The translations under genes and the position numbers were made by a program. Under the pieces are notes generated by a model that was not told where the DNA came from, made no database searches, and saw only the letters and a program-made list of their open reading frames with translations. Positions 10,740 to 25,199 of a DNA stretch of 64,000 nucleotides are shown here, piece after piece (the stretch's first letter is position 1; every line of letters starts with the position of its first letter). The DNA comes from Scatophagus argus (taxonomy: Eukaryota > Chordata > Actinopteri > Scatophagidae). The stretch spans positions 13,990,318 through 14,054,317 of the forward strand of contig NC_058506.1 in the NCBI RefSeq assembly GCF_020382885.2, in the 5' to 3' direction.

Positions 10740-13700
10740 CCGATTGTTTAATTAGAATGCTTTCGTTTTATATAAAATTATTGATTACTTGTATTTTTAA
10801 CTTGAGTTATAGCATTATGATATAGAAATATCAGCATGTTCGCATGTTTATACGATAGTATATAGTATATATTTTTAGTTTGCAACATCCGCAGTTGATG
10901 GTTTGCAATTACATTGTTGGTTCTTACATGAAACAAGTTCCAGGAGCTAAAAAATTGTCTCATGTAGAAAAATTTTGTTTGATCTGTGAAATCAAAGCCA
11001 GGCAATATACTGTAGGTTAACCTATGTAAATATGTTGGGTGAAAAAAGTTATAATTTAAAACTGCAATTACATCCAAGCAAATAGAAGACTCCATTGTTT
11101 TTTTTCTCTCAACAAGTACAAAAAATTGTGTAAGTGTAAAGCTGCGTTTAACACCAACTAAACAACATTAATGAAGTACAAAACCTATGTTACCTACCAC
11201 TCCCTTAAAGGGGGGAAGTAGTAGTAGTACCAGCTACTGGCCTAAGTGGTTAATATCAATGTGTTAGCTAAGCTAGAATTTTGTGTTTTGCTTCCCCAGT
11301 TTCTCCCAAAAGAAAATAAAATTTTCATTTCCCCACAAGATGGTAGCAGAGGACCATCACTTCCTGAACACAAAGTGAACAGAGGATAAGAGAAGAGAAG
11401 GACATTGAACTGCAGATGGTTCTCCACCCACCACCCGATGACAAAAAGTTTAACTGGTGTGAAATGACTGTAGATGAGACATCAACGTGTTAGCACGCTA
11501 ATCTTTACCGGCTAACAGTAAACACAAAGTACAGCTGAAGGGAGGGATGTCATCAGTTTCACATGTAAATTAAGGAAGAATTGGACTAATTTAAATGTTG
11601 ATCTGATGATTGCTCAAGATGAAAAGTCTGTGGATCACCAAAGTCAGTAGGATTCATCTTCTGGGGACCATGAACATCTGAAGAAAATTTCATTGCAGAC
11701 CATCAACAAAGGCCCTCCCTAAAGCCAAAAGTATCAGTAAGATCACTGAAACAATTTTCCCGTTCTTATCTTGAGATAATAATATTTGCAACAAAATAAT
11801 AATCCAGTTTCATCCATCTTTAAAAAAATACCTTTTGTTTTCTAACCAAACATTGTAAGAAGACAACTCATGATACTGAGATAATAGATACAAACATTGA
11901 AAAATGCATTTTGATATCTATATGGAATATTGTCATTCCTTCAACAATTCTTGTGCCGTCTTTGACAATGTGTTCTTTATGCCAGAGTTGTCTAAAAGGG
12001 GTTGAAAGAAGGGAAAGATTAACACAGATGCATTCGTATGCCTGCGTTAACAGCCTTGTCCCTCAGTAGGAATTGGTTGTGGCTCAGAACCAACCACAGA
12101 CAGACCAATCTGGTCCTAATCAGAGCCATGTTGTAGTAAAGCACAGGTCTGGGTCTCTGTTTCCCATTTAAGGCAGTGCAGCATTAGTATACCTCTGCCA
12201 GAATTACAGCATTAGACAACTTTAGTCTCCTTCATACAAGAACACTGAGACAATTCACATAATACCAACTGTTTTCATAGTGCTCTCCGTTGAACGAGTC
12301 GTCTGGCAAATAACGTGAGGCTAAACTGATGCTGAGCACAGTTCAACAGAACAGAGTTGCTGCTTCATCATCATATAACATTTAGATATGTGACTAAAGA
12401 GTAGAAAGCCTGTTTCATTACACCCTCACAATGTATAAAAAAGCACAGAAACAGCTCTACTATAAGTTCTATGTCTTATCAAATCTGTGGGTAAGTCTAC
12501 AAGTGCAGATCACATTGAATCAATGACCATATTACAATATTTACCTTAAGATAATCACATACAGACCTGATTGCAAATGCAGCCAGTGTTTTCATATATG
12601 ACAGGGCTGAAATGTTGGGTTATCGGCTCTGAAACATGTGAAAACATGACTGCCGCGACATAAGACAGGGGCCTGATAACACATAGACTGTGATTACACA
12701 TGCATGTTTTCTATGATAACGTAGTGACCTCTTAATCACAGAGTTTTATATTTTCAGATTACCATGCTAGATTAATGTTGGCTTACATCCTTTTGTGTAT
12801 GTTATTAGTCTCCAGACATTTTTCAGTAGATTAGACTATTGTGTTTGTGCATGGCTTTGACTGAGCCTATCACTGAATTAAAGCCATCCCATAGGACTTG
12901 TGCATGGGGTCGTTCTAAAGCTGGGAAAAGTTGAGGGATTGTGTTGTGGAACGACTGGGAAGACTAGGCTCCGAGAGACCGTTTGTTGTTTTCAGAGTTT
13001 ATAGAAAGGTCACAATATCCCAATATTCAGTACACACAAAAGAGATGGTAGTAGTTTTGTGAGCTTGAGTGAGAAGTTTGAACCTGTTAGAAAGTAGTTT
13101 TCAGACACCATTAGAGAGACAATACTTTGTTTTAAGTACACTGAGGCCTTTAGTGTTACAGGCTAATTCCAGTGCAGAAACTCAAGGAAGGTGAACCTGG
13201 TAGGCACCTAAGGACAAAAACCCTCAACATGGCTGGACATCTAGAAAAACCTGAATCTAAATCAGCATCAGGTTTGTCTAAGACATTCATATTTAGATAT
13301 TGTTGAGGATTAATAATGAGGTATTTACCCCTGGTATTGACCATAAAGAGTAATCTGTTTGCCTCATTATTGGATAATCAGATGTCTACAGGACTCAATA
13401 ATTTAAAAAATCACTCATTATGTCTATGATATGAGGTGCCAGCAGGACTGAGGTCTTGCCATCGTAAAAAAAAAAAATGTACACAAAAACATTTTTAATA
13501 CATAGCCCGCACCTGTGGAAACAATAAGGTCAGTAAGTTTCTGGCTCATTCAGTTTCCAGCACTAAGGGTTAAAAGTTGAATGTGAGATACCACCATGGT
13601 GGCAGCAAGAACCGAGGAAGGGTGAGGCACGGTGGACAGGAAAAAACTTGGCAGCGCTAACATTTGTGGTCGGTGTGAAAGGGCAGTGCGTCATCGAATG

Positions 13701-15630
13701 GCAGGCTAATGTGTTTGTTTTCGCGGTGGATTGACTGTAGGGTTAATGAAAGTGTTCCCCTTTTGGGCTGCAGCCAAAATTCAAACAGAGCTGGTTATGA
13801 TTAGACAGAGATGTTATCCTCGAGGCCCCGTCTGTCTCTGACTATCTGCACTTTTTCTCATCCTTTGTTCTACTCATAACAGTTTAAGTGTTGGTTTAAC
13901 CTCGGCTACCGATGATTCATCTTTGACACAAGCAGTGGCACGTGGCAAGCCGTCCGGACAGAAAGTTTACAAAACTACACAGCTAAACTAACATGTTTGC
14001 TAAGCTTGAGGTACAGGTTGCTGTTGTTCTGAACCCTTTATGCTCTCTACAGTTCACAGCATATCCCTGTGCTAGGCCCTGTTTCTGCTTGGCAATTGGA
14101 CCTATGTGAAATCTGATAAACTGCCTCAAGTGATGTCACATGGGTCAATGTCAGTTGAGCCTGAACACCACAAATTTGCTAAATGAAAAAGTCTGGATGT
14201 GTCAAGTTATAAAGAAGTGAGCTTACAACTCCTGTGGGGTCCTGTACATCTCTGCTTGACGGCAGAAGTTCGAATTTTAGTGAATTAAATACCAGCATCT
14301 GCATTTTTATATCTAATATTATATATTGATTCAACTTAGTTTCACTCAGTCACAGTCTGTCCTCAGTTACCTAACTACATTCAGTACACGCAGTTATTAA
14401 GTTCTTCCTTATATAAAAGTATTTGATTGAGTCTGAGGTGAGAATTTTAACTGAGCGCCACTCCTTGTCACTACGCACAACAACCTGTCTTTTCCTTGGC
14501 CTGTCATACAGAGCATTACAAAGTACAGTTGAAGTATGTTCTCACTCTCCTACCTCAAACAACATTTGTTGTCACGGCTTATGTTAGTAATTAGAAGAGA
14601 CTGTTTATTCCATATTTTTGCATGCAAATGAATGTGAGGTGAATGTGTCACTGTGCTCTGTTTATGCTGGTGTGCACAGGCCCCCATCTGTGCCCCGACA
14701 GTCATGAAGCTATTACATCAACATGAAGTTGTGGGTCTTCAGGGAGAGGGGCATAGATCATAATTTGCCAAAATACAGATTTTCTGGATCTCATGCTGAG
14801 AGAAGAATAACGCTCCCTATTTCTCTGTCTATCTCTCTAATGTAGTCCCTGCAATGATGGGAGAGGCACTGACAATGATGGGAGAGGCACTGACACCCCT
14901 GAATGCTTGGAGTTCAATATATTGCAAAGCCCCACGGGGTCAGCTGAGAAAGAGAAAAGTTGCATAAATCTGTGCGCAGGGATTGCTTATGTATCTGTAA
15001 GAGTGTCACATGACCAGATGCTCCTCCTGCCTCACTGTTTTGATGACATCGCTGGCTTCTGCCCTGTCGATATCTACACATTAAGTTGTCCAACGAAAGG
15101 CACAAAAATACCAAAAGTAGATTCCTTTTCGGCCATGAATCTGAAATTTTGTCTGTTAGAATAACAAATTTGATTTTTCACTGGAGCTCCCTCCCCTTTA
15201 GGATGCTGATCATGTTCAGTCATGTCAGCCATCCTCTGTTTCCCATCATTTCCTGTCACATATCTACTGTCCTATATTAAATAAAGGCAAAAAAGCTACT
15301 TTTTTTTTTTTACTGTTATAGTAGTATCATTTCTGCTATCTCAAGCCTTAAATTTTTGGCCTGAACTGTTTCTGTGGGGCCTAAACTCTGAGTCAACATA
15401 AAGCATGTTTCATATGCAGTATACACCAGTGCTAACAAATTGGTGTTGAGTAGAAGGTGTGACATGAAGGCAGCAGAGTTATGTCACCCTGCATGTAGCG
15501 GCACCAGAGTCATGTTCAGTGCCACATGTTCTACCACAAACATACATTAAACATTAAAGTAGGTCAGAGGTAACAATATGGTCTCACTTTGGCTAATGTG
15601 CTGTAAATTAAATATCCAAGTTGCGAGGGG
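10740..15630. other. Intergenic, no gene seen
   Basis: Nearly 5 kb without supported exons. It contains a 21-bp direct duplication (14853-14873 and 14874-14894) and short A runs. The small ORFs have no recognisable product. Confidence 0.5.
14853..14894. repeat. 21-bp tandem duplication
   Basis: AATGATGGGAGAGGCACTGAC occurs twice head-to-tail with no mismatch. It is a minor local duplication in intergenic sequence. Confidence 0.8.
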
Positions 15631-15631
15631 T

Positions 15632-16226
15632 TCAGAGATATATTCCCCGGGCAGTGACATCATCTCTTCCTGTCTCCATCGCCACCCCTCTGACCTTGTT
15701 CAGTGCGTGTTGTAAGCGAATACTCCCTCTAAATGGAGCGTCGAACACTTGGTCCTGTCCAGGCTTCATAATGGGACCCTGTAGTTTGACGTAGGTGATA
15801 TCCCTGTCAATACCTGTGGCAGAAACACATGAGATACACATGAGGTACTTTGAGCTGTATGTCATACCTCCGAGCATGTGAAGCAGGCATGTCATCATAA
15901 ATCCCTCTGATATAAGATGTCGTGCCGGCAATATGGTTCATATTTACAATTCATAACTCATAGCTGAACAATTTGATTGGGTTTATGAAGTCTTTTTCCC
16001 CGGCAATCTATGTTATGTCTTTGCATAGTACAAACAGTGTGAACACTGGTGGATGAATCACAAAGCACTTCCCATACACACAGTTAAAGAACAAAATAAC
16101 AATACAACACAAAGACTTTAAAAATTACCGCAGACCTCATTCAAACTCTGATACAGTGTACCATGAACGTCACAGAGGCTGAATTCCAGGCGTACCTCAT
16201 CATCGGTTTCACCTGGAGCCATTAAA
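15632..16226 (-). CDS. Unidentified minus-strand exon pair (possible C-terminal end of a gene)
   Basis: Two exon-like blocks on the minus strand join in frame. The first, 16226-16129, follows a CTAG acceptor and ends at TGCG|GTAATT. The second, 15813-15632, follows TGCCACAG and ends in TGA. Together they encode about 92 residues with a balanced, non-repetitive composition, including ETDDEVRLEFSLCDVHGTLY, then GIDRDITYVKLQGPIMKPG and APFRGSIRLQHALNKVRG. The alternating pattern suggests a beta-rich domain, but no family is recognised. No further exons were found upstream. It could be the end of a gene, a decayed gene fragment or a chance join. Confidence 0.35.
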
Positions 16227-16354
16227 CTAGGTATATATGTGAACATTTTTAGCATATTTTGCTTGAAAACATCTACCTGCAATATAGGATGCCATGAAAA
16301 TGCTACGTGAGAGTGAACTGAAACACTAAAGTTGCCAGCCAGACAGGTAAACAA

Positions 16355-17280
16355 TGGGCTGAGACCAACTGTAAGACTCTGTAAAGCCGAGGGTGAGCTG
16401 CTGATTCAGTTGTTAATTCTCTGCAAGGTCATCACTTCAAGAAACCCTTTCACACTGTTGTTTGTCACATTGCTATTATAAAAACAGCTGAGGCTGGTTG
16501 AAATATTTCTTTGTATTTTTGTAACCCTTTGAACAAAAGTGAGTTATGCTGTAGAAATCAGTTTTAGAAGTTTCTGAGCTTGTTTTGGTACTTTTTTTTT
16601 TTTTTTTACTGTAAATCTGAATTTTGCAAAATGCTGTAACTTTAGAGTCATCTTTGAAACTTTAGGGTCACCTTTTCCACTGATTGGGTATTTGACACTC
16701 AAAGGATTGAGGGGAGTGTTCCTTCAGGAGTCAATGGGAATCCCAGACACAATTCAAGTGAATCTCAACAGAGAAAAAACATGATTGAGTTAAACAGTGA
16801 TGGAGGTAGAACACCAAGGACATTTCCCACAATGCAGTGAGGTCATGATTTTGCCTTGAGTCTGCTGAGAACCTCTGCAGATAATTGAGCTCTATCTCTG
16901 AACACATGATGAAAAGACACCTTCAGGTCTTCACTGCCCTCTTCAACAAACTCATGGAGTAAATATGAGTAAATTTTCGAACTGAACAAGCAATGACTGC
17001 TTCGGAAAAGTTTTAATTAAGGGGCAACAGCTACATCATATTGAGCTTTGTAGATATTTTCCACCCACTGTACAGTGGATTGCTCCAGATAATATACTCT
17101 GAAATCTTTTGGCCAGAATATCAAAATGTGAAAAACTGCCTCTCATGTTAGGCAAGTGTTTCATTTTCTAAATTTTTATATCACAAAGATGGATTTAAAT
17201 GGATTTTAACAAAGCCAGTGAGAAAATATTACATCTGATTTCTTCTGCAAAACAGCTTTATTCACAAGCTTACATACACA
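16355..17280. other. Non-coding stretch
   Basis: No supported coding or RNA feature. A T-run of 16 bases lies near 16592. Confidence 0.5.
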
Positions 17281-17284
17281 CACA

Positions 17285-17452
17285 CTAATGCGCACGTTTT
17301 TCGGACTGTGGGAGGGAAACCGGAGTACTTGGAGAAAACAAATGGCATAGGGAGAACATGCACACTCCGCACAGAAAAGCTCACACCTGGACTCGAACCT
17401 GGAACCCTCTTGCTGTGAGAGGCCAGTGCTAACCACTGCACTGTGCCACCTT
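17285..17452 (-). mobile_element. tRNA-derived SINE
   Basis: Read on the minus strand, a tRNA-like head carries an A-box region (GGCACAGTG...GTTAGCACTGG) and a perfect Pol III B box, GGTTCGAGTCC (+ 17389-17399). A body follows that includes the typical GGAGTGTGCATGTTCTCCC and CGGTTTCCCTCCCACAGTCC phrases of a widespread fish SINE family. It does not fold as a functional tRNA. Confidence 0.75.
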
Positions 17453-20400
17453 ACAGCAAACATGGTTTAAATATGCTTCAAGTTGCGAAGAGATCACACC
17501 AGCCAGCCATGTGTGCAGCATATGTGTGTATCATAATTCCATACTGTGAAGTGACATTAGTCCAGTGTAATCCCAACTAATCCCAACAGTTCTGACAGGC
17601 TGTATACCAGGACTATTTGAACTATTGCATTATTTTGTACAAAAAAGAAAATATACCTGAAAGTAAACTGCTCCTACATCAGATGACAACATACAATTGC
17701 TCCAATAACTCAGTAATTGTAGGTGTTTCCAATAATTGTGATATTCCAAGGACTGTGTAAAACAGTCTCAGCCAAAACTGAACATTATAACCTCCATGAC
17801 AGTAGGATATATATTTGCAGGACTGTTATAAAGGAAAAACATACTCAAAATAGCGTGCAATCTGGGTGCAGCTCCTGCTCCTGCTCCTGGTCCTGGTCCA
17901 GTATGTTTGAGCCATGACTGTTGCTATTTGTAAATGTGACTTTACTCCACTCTCCACTCTGTGATGTTTACAGCTGAATCCTCCAAAATTTTAACAGATC
18001 ATCAAAGCTCATTTTTGAATCTATCTGACACAGCCAAAAAAATACTCAAGTGTCTCTAGGAGACCAAACGATAACAGCAGTAATAGGAAAGCATCTCCAT
18101 GGCCGCATCAGAATCACCTCAAACCAACCTATAATACTGTACATCAAACTTAAGTTTCCAGCCAGTGAAGGCATTGTGACACCATCTATGATTAATGGCA
18201 CAGCCGACCAGACTGTTCAGATAGTCTATAAAAAGACTACAGTAACTTCATTAGTTTTATTTTCTCTCTTGCTTCGAAGAAACAACCATCAGCACTGCTC
18301 ATAGTTTCAGCATTTAGGTCACAGTTTCAGCTGCCAAAATGTCTCAACTCAGTGTTTATATCATGGCTGCCTGATTGTGCCTGACTCTATGTATGGTCAG
18401 GAGGAGAGGACAGGTATGTGCCACAAGCAAAGCTCATAAATCCTGCTGCCAAAAGGCTTGAGTGGCAACACTCCACTCAATCTTTTACTCTTTAAATCGC
18501 TGGCTTTCCTTCTCTCTGTCTCTGCAAAGTGATTAAATTCTCCTGTTGCATTTTGGACGTGAAGATCACAGTCTTTACAACCACACACACACGTGCACAC
18601 ACACATCAATGCGGAGAGGACAAGTGATTTTATGCTCTCAGTCTCATGTGAGGCTCAGACTATCAGACTGGAGGGAGATAATTGTAATTGCTACATTAAG
18701 TCATCTGACAAGCTATGAATCTACTCTGGCAAACACAAATTTAACCCACTTTTTTTAATGACATCATTAGTTTCATGGCTGCCTTTGCTTTTACTGGCCC
18801 CCTGGGTAAAAGACAAACTTTCTTGACTTTTGAAGAGTAACAGCATAACGAGTTGAAATTCCTTTGTATTTTTTACCTGATTGTCTGTTTATATCTGCAA
18901 GGAAGATATGTTGCTCAAATTTATTTGTTCTTTAAATACCAACACCAACCAGCCTTTAACTGTTAAAGATTAGTTTAAACACTAAGTGAGTAGGTGAGAC
19001 TTTTCCACATTTAAACATATTCCATGTACACTAACGGAGGCACAGATATGAACAGATTCATATTATAACTTCCATCCCTTCATTCCAAAGTTCCTGTGTT
19101 GTGTTTGTTTCTTTTCTGTTAGGTCTTAGCAATCGCTCTTCATTTATGCCTTCACTCGCTTACGTGATTGTTTCTCTGACATTTCGGAAGCCAATTTCTC
19201 TTTTTTTTTTCCAATGCTTCCTCTCATGTTGTTGGCAAATTCTTCAGAAAACCTGACACTGTAGACAACACTACACCCTCTGCTCTGCACACTCGCAGTA
19301 ATGGCTGTAATTACTGTAGTTTTACTGGCTTAGTCATTGCACAGGTCAGTGGTGTTATTGTCTCACACACAAGCAAACTTTACTTCTGTCTTAAACATCC
19401 TTTCACAGCAACAGAGAGACACTGTCTGGCTCAAACACGTAGATACTGATGTTGTGCAGCCTGTAAGGGGGGCAACCCCAAAAAACGTTAGGGAATGGAG
19501 CTTTAAAAACATTTCCATTTAAGTCACTTTTATTGTAATTCAGTTAGTCTGCTGGGTAGGTATGTAAAGCTATACTTATTTCACTCAATTAAGCAAATCT
19601 ACTTAAACTGCAGTCTTAATCGTGCATGCAAATACAAAAACCCTGCAAAAAGTCATTGTAGATGGCCAGGGGAAAGGTTCAGGAGTACACGATAACACAT
19701 GTCAAGCATGAACAAGCTACATCAGAAAAAAGAGCTCAGCAACAGCACTCACTAGTCAGGGATCTCAGGAGGGACATTAAATACATTGTAACAAGATACT
19801 CGCTCCATGTCACAAAGCAGATTAACCACAATATGTTGTGAGCTTCACACGGTGTTATGTGGTAATTCAACATGAACATGAAGCACAGCTGCTGCTGACA
19901 GCATAGCTTTTGAGACTTCAACCAAAAATATCAGCATTTATCTAAATAAAGAGATTTTAATATTCTGACATCTTCTGCATCAATGTGCAGAGGAGTAAAA
20001 TGAATAAAAGATCACTGTAAAGATTAAGAATACAAATAAATCTAAAATTATGTTATATTTAATGATGCTATCCTTTTCTTTCCTATCTATCTATCCTTTT
20101 CAGTTTTGGCTCATTGGATATGACATGGTGAGACACTGCGGGAGACGGACCCAAAGGTTCTACCACCTGTCCACTGCAGAGGTGGCATTCAGACGACATT
20201 AATCATGGCGATAAGGAGCTGACACTTGCAGGCCACTTGGTTAGTGTTTGAGTCCACATTGCATTTGGTATGCAGTGTTTAGGTGGGTGAACATTCACAT
20301 GATTGTCAGACACCAAGGCTTCACAGCAGTGCGCTGCACTGTAAACAGCTGATAAATGTTATTCACTTCACCTGTTGGTGGCTGATCTGTGTATTTGTCC

Positions 20401-23400
20401 AATGATATGTATGGTAAGTGGTCTAAGCCACTTAATAAAACTTCTGGGTATTTACTGGCATGATGGATGTTAGCTACATGCTATTTTAAATAGTATCTCT
20501 TCTGCAGCCTGTATGCACCTGCATAGTATGTGTCATAACAGACTATTAACTTATGAAATATATGAGATCTAACTTATGATTGCTGTTCGTGACATACATG
20601 CATTTAACCTCAATACTGTGAAAAAACAACAATTGATTAAAGAAAGAAGAAGCTGAGGTTCATGGTAGAGGTGATGAGAGCTCAAAGTGAGCTCTTCATT
20701 AGACTGGCCAACATCTAACTGCCTCACTACTAACGATACAAGATCAGTCTATTCCTGCAGGGTCTTCAGACACCATCACTGCATATCCTCTCATTGAAAA
20801 AGTGCACTCACACTTACAGTTTGTTTTCTGTGCCCACAGACCTGCATGGAAACTCTGCATATAGTTCAAGCCCTCAATGTGTAATGACAAGCAAAACATA
20901 GACTACAAACAAAACTGGACTTACAGTACATGTTCACTTTCTGGACAGCATGCCGGTAACCTGTCATCTTGCAGCAGTCCTTGGTGTTCAAGCCCTTGAA
21001 GTTGAATGAAAAGTTGCATATGAGCATCATGAATCATTTTTACATTAGAATTTCCAGCATGAGTAATAACTGACTATCAAATGTCTCCCTTCTCATGCCT
21101 ATAAAATAGTGCATGTGAGGGCAATTTCCTGTAGCTGGTACTATTATGTTCTCAATACCTGTGAACCGCATCACAGTTCATTTAGAAAAGGACCAAGACC
21201 CATGTGCCATTGATACAGACTGATTGGCATTTTTAGCACCAGACCAGACGTAGAGAGCTGAAATGAGAAACTAAAACTGTTTCAAACATGCCTGGTGTGT
21301 AAATGTTCTTAGCTACAAGCACTCACACACTGCAAACTCACACAAAATAGACACATGCACACTCGCTGACCGAAGGCTGTCATTACAGGCCTAAACAAAG
21401 CCATGAGACTGCAACTCATCATCACCTCTGAGATGGTGACCAATCACGGAGCAACTCCACAAGATTATGGATGGATGGGAACTGCATCAGCAGAGGTTTT
21501 GTTGGGGTTTCAGCACACAGACGAGCCTGCTGTCTACTGGCCCCCCTCTGATGATGTCGGCAGGAGAATGAGATGATTTCCTCGTCCAAATTGCTTCCAT
21601 CTGGTTGCCTCGATGCTGATGCTGTGGTGATGACAGAGACGAACTCATCATCGGGGTCCTTGGGTTGGGTGATCCTCGCTAAATGGGGAGCTGAATGACC
21701 TCAGACTGCACGTTGGGGGTTCCTGTTGCTGAGATGTGGCGTTACATTTTGATCGGTTGGAACTTAATGTCTGCTAGGCCTGACCCATGCATGACTCTGG
21801 ATGGATTACAGTCCTGGCACTGGATGTATGTCTACGTCTGGCAGTGCATGTAGTGAAACAGGGAAAAAGGAAAAGGCAAGAGTTTAAAAAGTGAAGAAGA
21901 TGTATTGCTAAATAATAAATAATAAACACATTAAATTTTTTTAGTTTCATCAGAGTGAGCCCTAAAAACACATAGAAAAACCTAAAAAATACTCGCTTGA
22001 AACATAATTATAATAATGGTAGACATATGCAGCTATACTTTCTAAATGTGTTTCCAACATCACTGATTACATAAAGTGTCTTTTGTCTATTATGAGATGC
22101 ATTTTGAAACCCCGCCAGTTCATGAAATGACAAGAAATGTACTGCAAAAAATCTATTTAGTATGTGCAGTACTTATAAAATCATGCTTCTGCATGTGCAA
22201 ACACATATTAGTTTCATAAGTGTTCTATGAATATGTGGGGTTTACATTATGTGGGGCGTGTGTGTTTGTGTATGTGTGACATGTCAGAGGACGTCTGGCA
22301 TGAAGTGAAGTGTTGACCTCATCATTCCACTTACATCAGTCTGCCTAAAGAAAGTGCAACACAAAACATCTGAGCGACACACACACACACCATCGCTGAC
22401 TTGCGTGAAGAAACGTGGGAGGAAATAACATCGTATCGTTTTCATGTTCTTGTATTTGAAATCATATCTCTATCATCACAGAGAAATCACCTTCTGATTT
22501 ATGCTGAGTTCACAGCCTTCCTGCATATCATGTGTAACTCTAACACTCCTGCACAATCACTTCCTGAATCTCACTTTGGCGAGCTCAAGTATTAACAGTC
22601 GACACAAGACCCTGATCCCTAACACACAGACACACACACAAAGTGCTCTAACCTCTCAGGCCTCTCACTCTCCTCTGCATGACCTCCTAACCCAACTTTT
22701 TCCTCTATCTCTCATGTCTTTCAGTCTCTCTTTTTTCCCTCACTGCACACTGATGGATGGCCTTCGCTGTATGTTACTGTACTGTAGTGTTTGTGCAAGG
22801 CGCTGCTCTTTTCGTAATGTTTCAGCCTTGCGGGGAAGAGAAGCCCCCACCTCTCCACCCCCTCCTAGCTGAGGGTCGTTATGAGTCATGGGAAGGGGCC
22901 TGCTAGTAACAGGCAACATCATACTGCATAACTCATATGCTGTCACACTCCTCAGCTGCATTTTGTGATATAAAACCTGTGCGAGCAATTGCCTTTATCT
23001 GTTCGTGTGTGCGTACAAATATTTGTGTGCTGTCCTTTGTCTGTGTGTATCTGTGTGAAAGCAAGAGGAGAGAACACTTTTGGGGATTTGTAAGTGTTCC
23101 CATGCTATCATGATGTAATTCTATCTCAACGACTTAATTAAGCCACTTAGGCAAATGCTTACTGTCTTCAGTTTAAATAAGCTCCCACATGGGGAACCAC
23201 TATTAAGTGGGACACGCCTCCAAATGACTTTTTTCTCTGTTAACGGTGGTTTTCTCCCAATGGAAGTCATTGCCGATACATCTTTGTCAGACCCTGTCAC
23301 TGGGGACCCGTCTGCTGTCCTGGGCAGGAGTGTAGCCTATAATGTGTCACTGCATCCTCAAGCTTTCACAAGGGCAGCATAATGTTATCTATAGGATTGT

Positions 23401-25106
23401 TCATCAGTAAAAGATGCCCTGAAGTGCCCTACAAGCATCCTGAATCCAGTTCTCTGTTGTGTGCAGGTGCCTTTATCGCTAGCTAAAGAGCATTCACCTC
23501 TTCTAGTGCTATGAAACTGATGTTTCAAAAAAAGGACTTTTTCACATACTAATGAAAAAGTTACTAGTCGGTTTGTGCCCCAGGAAAAACAAGCAAAACA
23601 TCTGACAAACAGCAACACTACAAGAAGAAGAATGCTGTTGATAGTTTGGTGTCTTAATTAGTTCCTCATGTAAGCCACCTGGTGCCATCCACACTGACTG
23701 GTCACTTATACTGAAAACAGAAAACACACTTGCATCAATGCAAAAAAAAAAAAAAAAACAACAAATTGTAAAAAGCAAGAATCCAGACTTCAAATGCAAG
23801 CTACAGCACATATTCACACTGAAACAACAGACTGCACAATATGTCACAATGTGTCCATGAGTTGACTACAACAGGCTGCAAATACAGACCAGTTTTGTCA
23901 TGCAGGACAAACTACACTAGCATGTAATATGAGCAAATAGGTTACAAGACTTTTGCACCATAAACCACACAAGACATTCTGGGCTCAACACAACTTGTGA
24001 AATACGGTCACAAAGACTGTGGCTGTTTCGCAAGATCTTACAACAGATGATATTAAATTATTCAGGGAAAGTCCAGGGTCAGTTCACTGTAATATTGTAT
24101 TGACATAGTCTGCCTGGTACCAAAGCAGCTCCAAACCATTTTAACACTGTGAAATAAACCATATGCAACAATTTTAAATTTTTCATAGATCGTACATTGT
24201 ATATTGTACAGGTTTGATTTAATCTATACAACAATTACCATACGCCTACCGTTGCCAAACCTCTTTTCAACATGTCAGACGTTATCAGTGATAATGCAAC
24301 ACTATGGTCACTGAGGTGCCGCTGAGTACAGCTAACAATTCCTGATGTGATGTTTTCACACAGAGACAAATGATTCCCACTTGGACCCATCGTGCACCTG
24401 ACTGCATCCCACTGGGAAGTTTAAGATGAATTATTTCCATGGTAACTCATTTTTAAGAGGTATGTGTTTGGTTGGCTCCTGGCCTGCGGATTTGCAGATG
24501 TAATACTTTGGCACAGATAAGTAGTACAAGTGGATCCTACCCAGACCTTTAGCCTGATATTTACCAGCACTCCTGCCAGTTTATCAAATCAAACGAGTGC
24601 ATGTCTGAGTGTGCATGTCTGTCTGTTTTTCTGTCTGTCTGGCTCAAGCCTTTTTTCTGTCTAAACCATTTTCTCCTCTGCTTTTTACCTCCTTTTCCCG
24701 TCTCTATCGTCCACATTTCTCTCCCTCTGTCAGAGGGGTAAATTACCAGTGTGGTGGGGTGAGCAGTCCTCCAGCACACACACGTCCATATATAGGCAGC
24801 AGACGTTAGGTAAACGGTAGGTAGACGTTAGGTAAACTCAAAACAGGCACGACTCAAGCAGCTACTTTATTTGTAACACCAGCACGCTTCTCTGAGCGGG
24901 CAAATATGAGGGCACATGGCACTGCAGGTTGTGTGAATGGATGTGTGAAGTGGACAGCAGGTGGATAAGAGAGACTGTGTTTGTGTGTAAGCATATTCCT
25001 GCAGGTGTGGGGACAAAAATCTGTTTACACAGTCACATTGTGAGGACCCACCTTACTTATGGGGACAGAAGTATGCCTATGTTATGTCCCCAAAAGTGAT
25101 GGAAAC

Positions 25107-25199
25107 AAGACTGTGTGTGTGTGTGCGAGCATGCGTGCGCATGTGTATGTGTATGTGTGTGTGTGTGTGTGTGTCTGTGTGTGTGTGTGTGTGTGTGTA
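25107..25199. repeat. (GT)n microsatellite
   Basis: An interrupted run of GT dinucleotides with GTAT and GTCT variants. Confidence 0.95.

Noticed and set aside
17389-17452. tRNA gene suggested by the Pol III A and B boxes
   Set aside because: The head is diverged and followed by a SINE body; no proper cloverleaf or anticodon arm could be drawn.
21560-21740. Minus-strand peptide with ITQPKDPDDEFVSV and DEEIISFS
   Set aside because: Composition looked protein-like, but no splice sites or homologous neighbours were found, and the frame is not clearly bounded.
22501-22872. 123-codon + strand ORF
   Set aside because: Low-complexity Ser/Leu/Pro translation of CT-rich intergenic sequence with no supporting signals.
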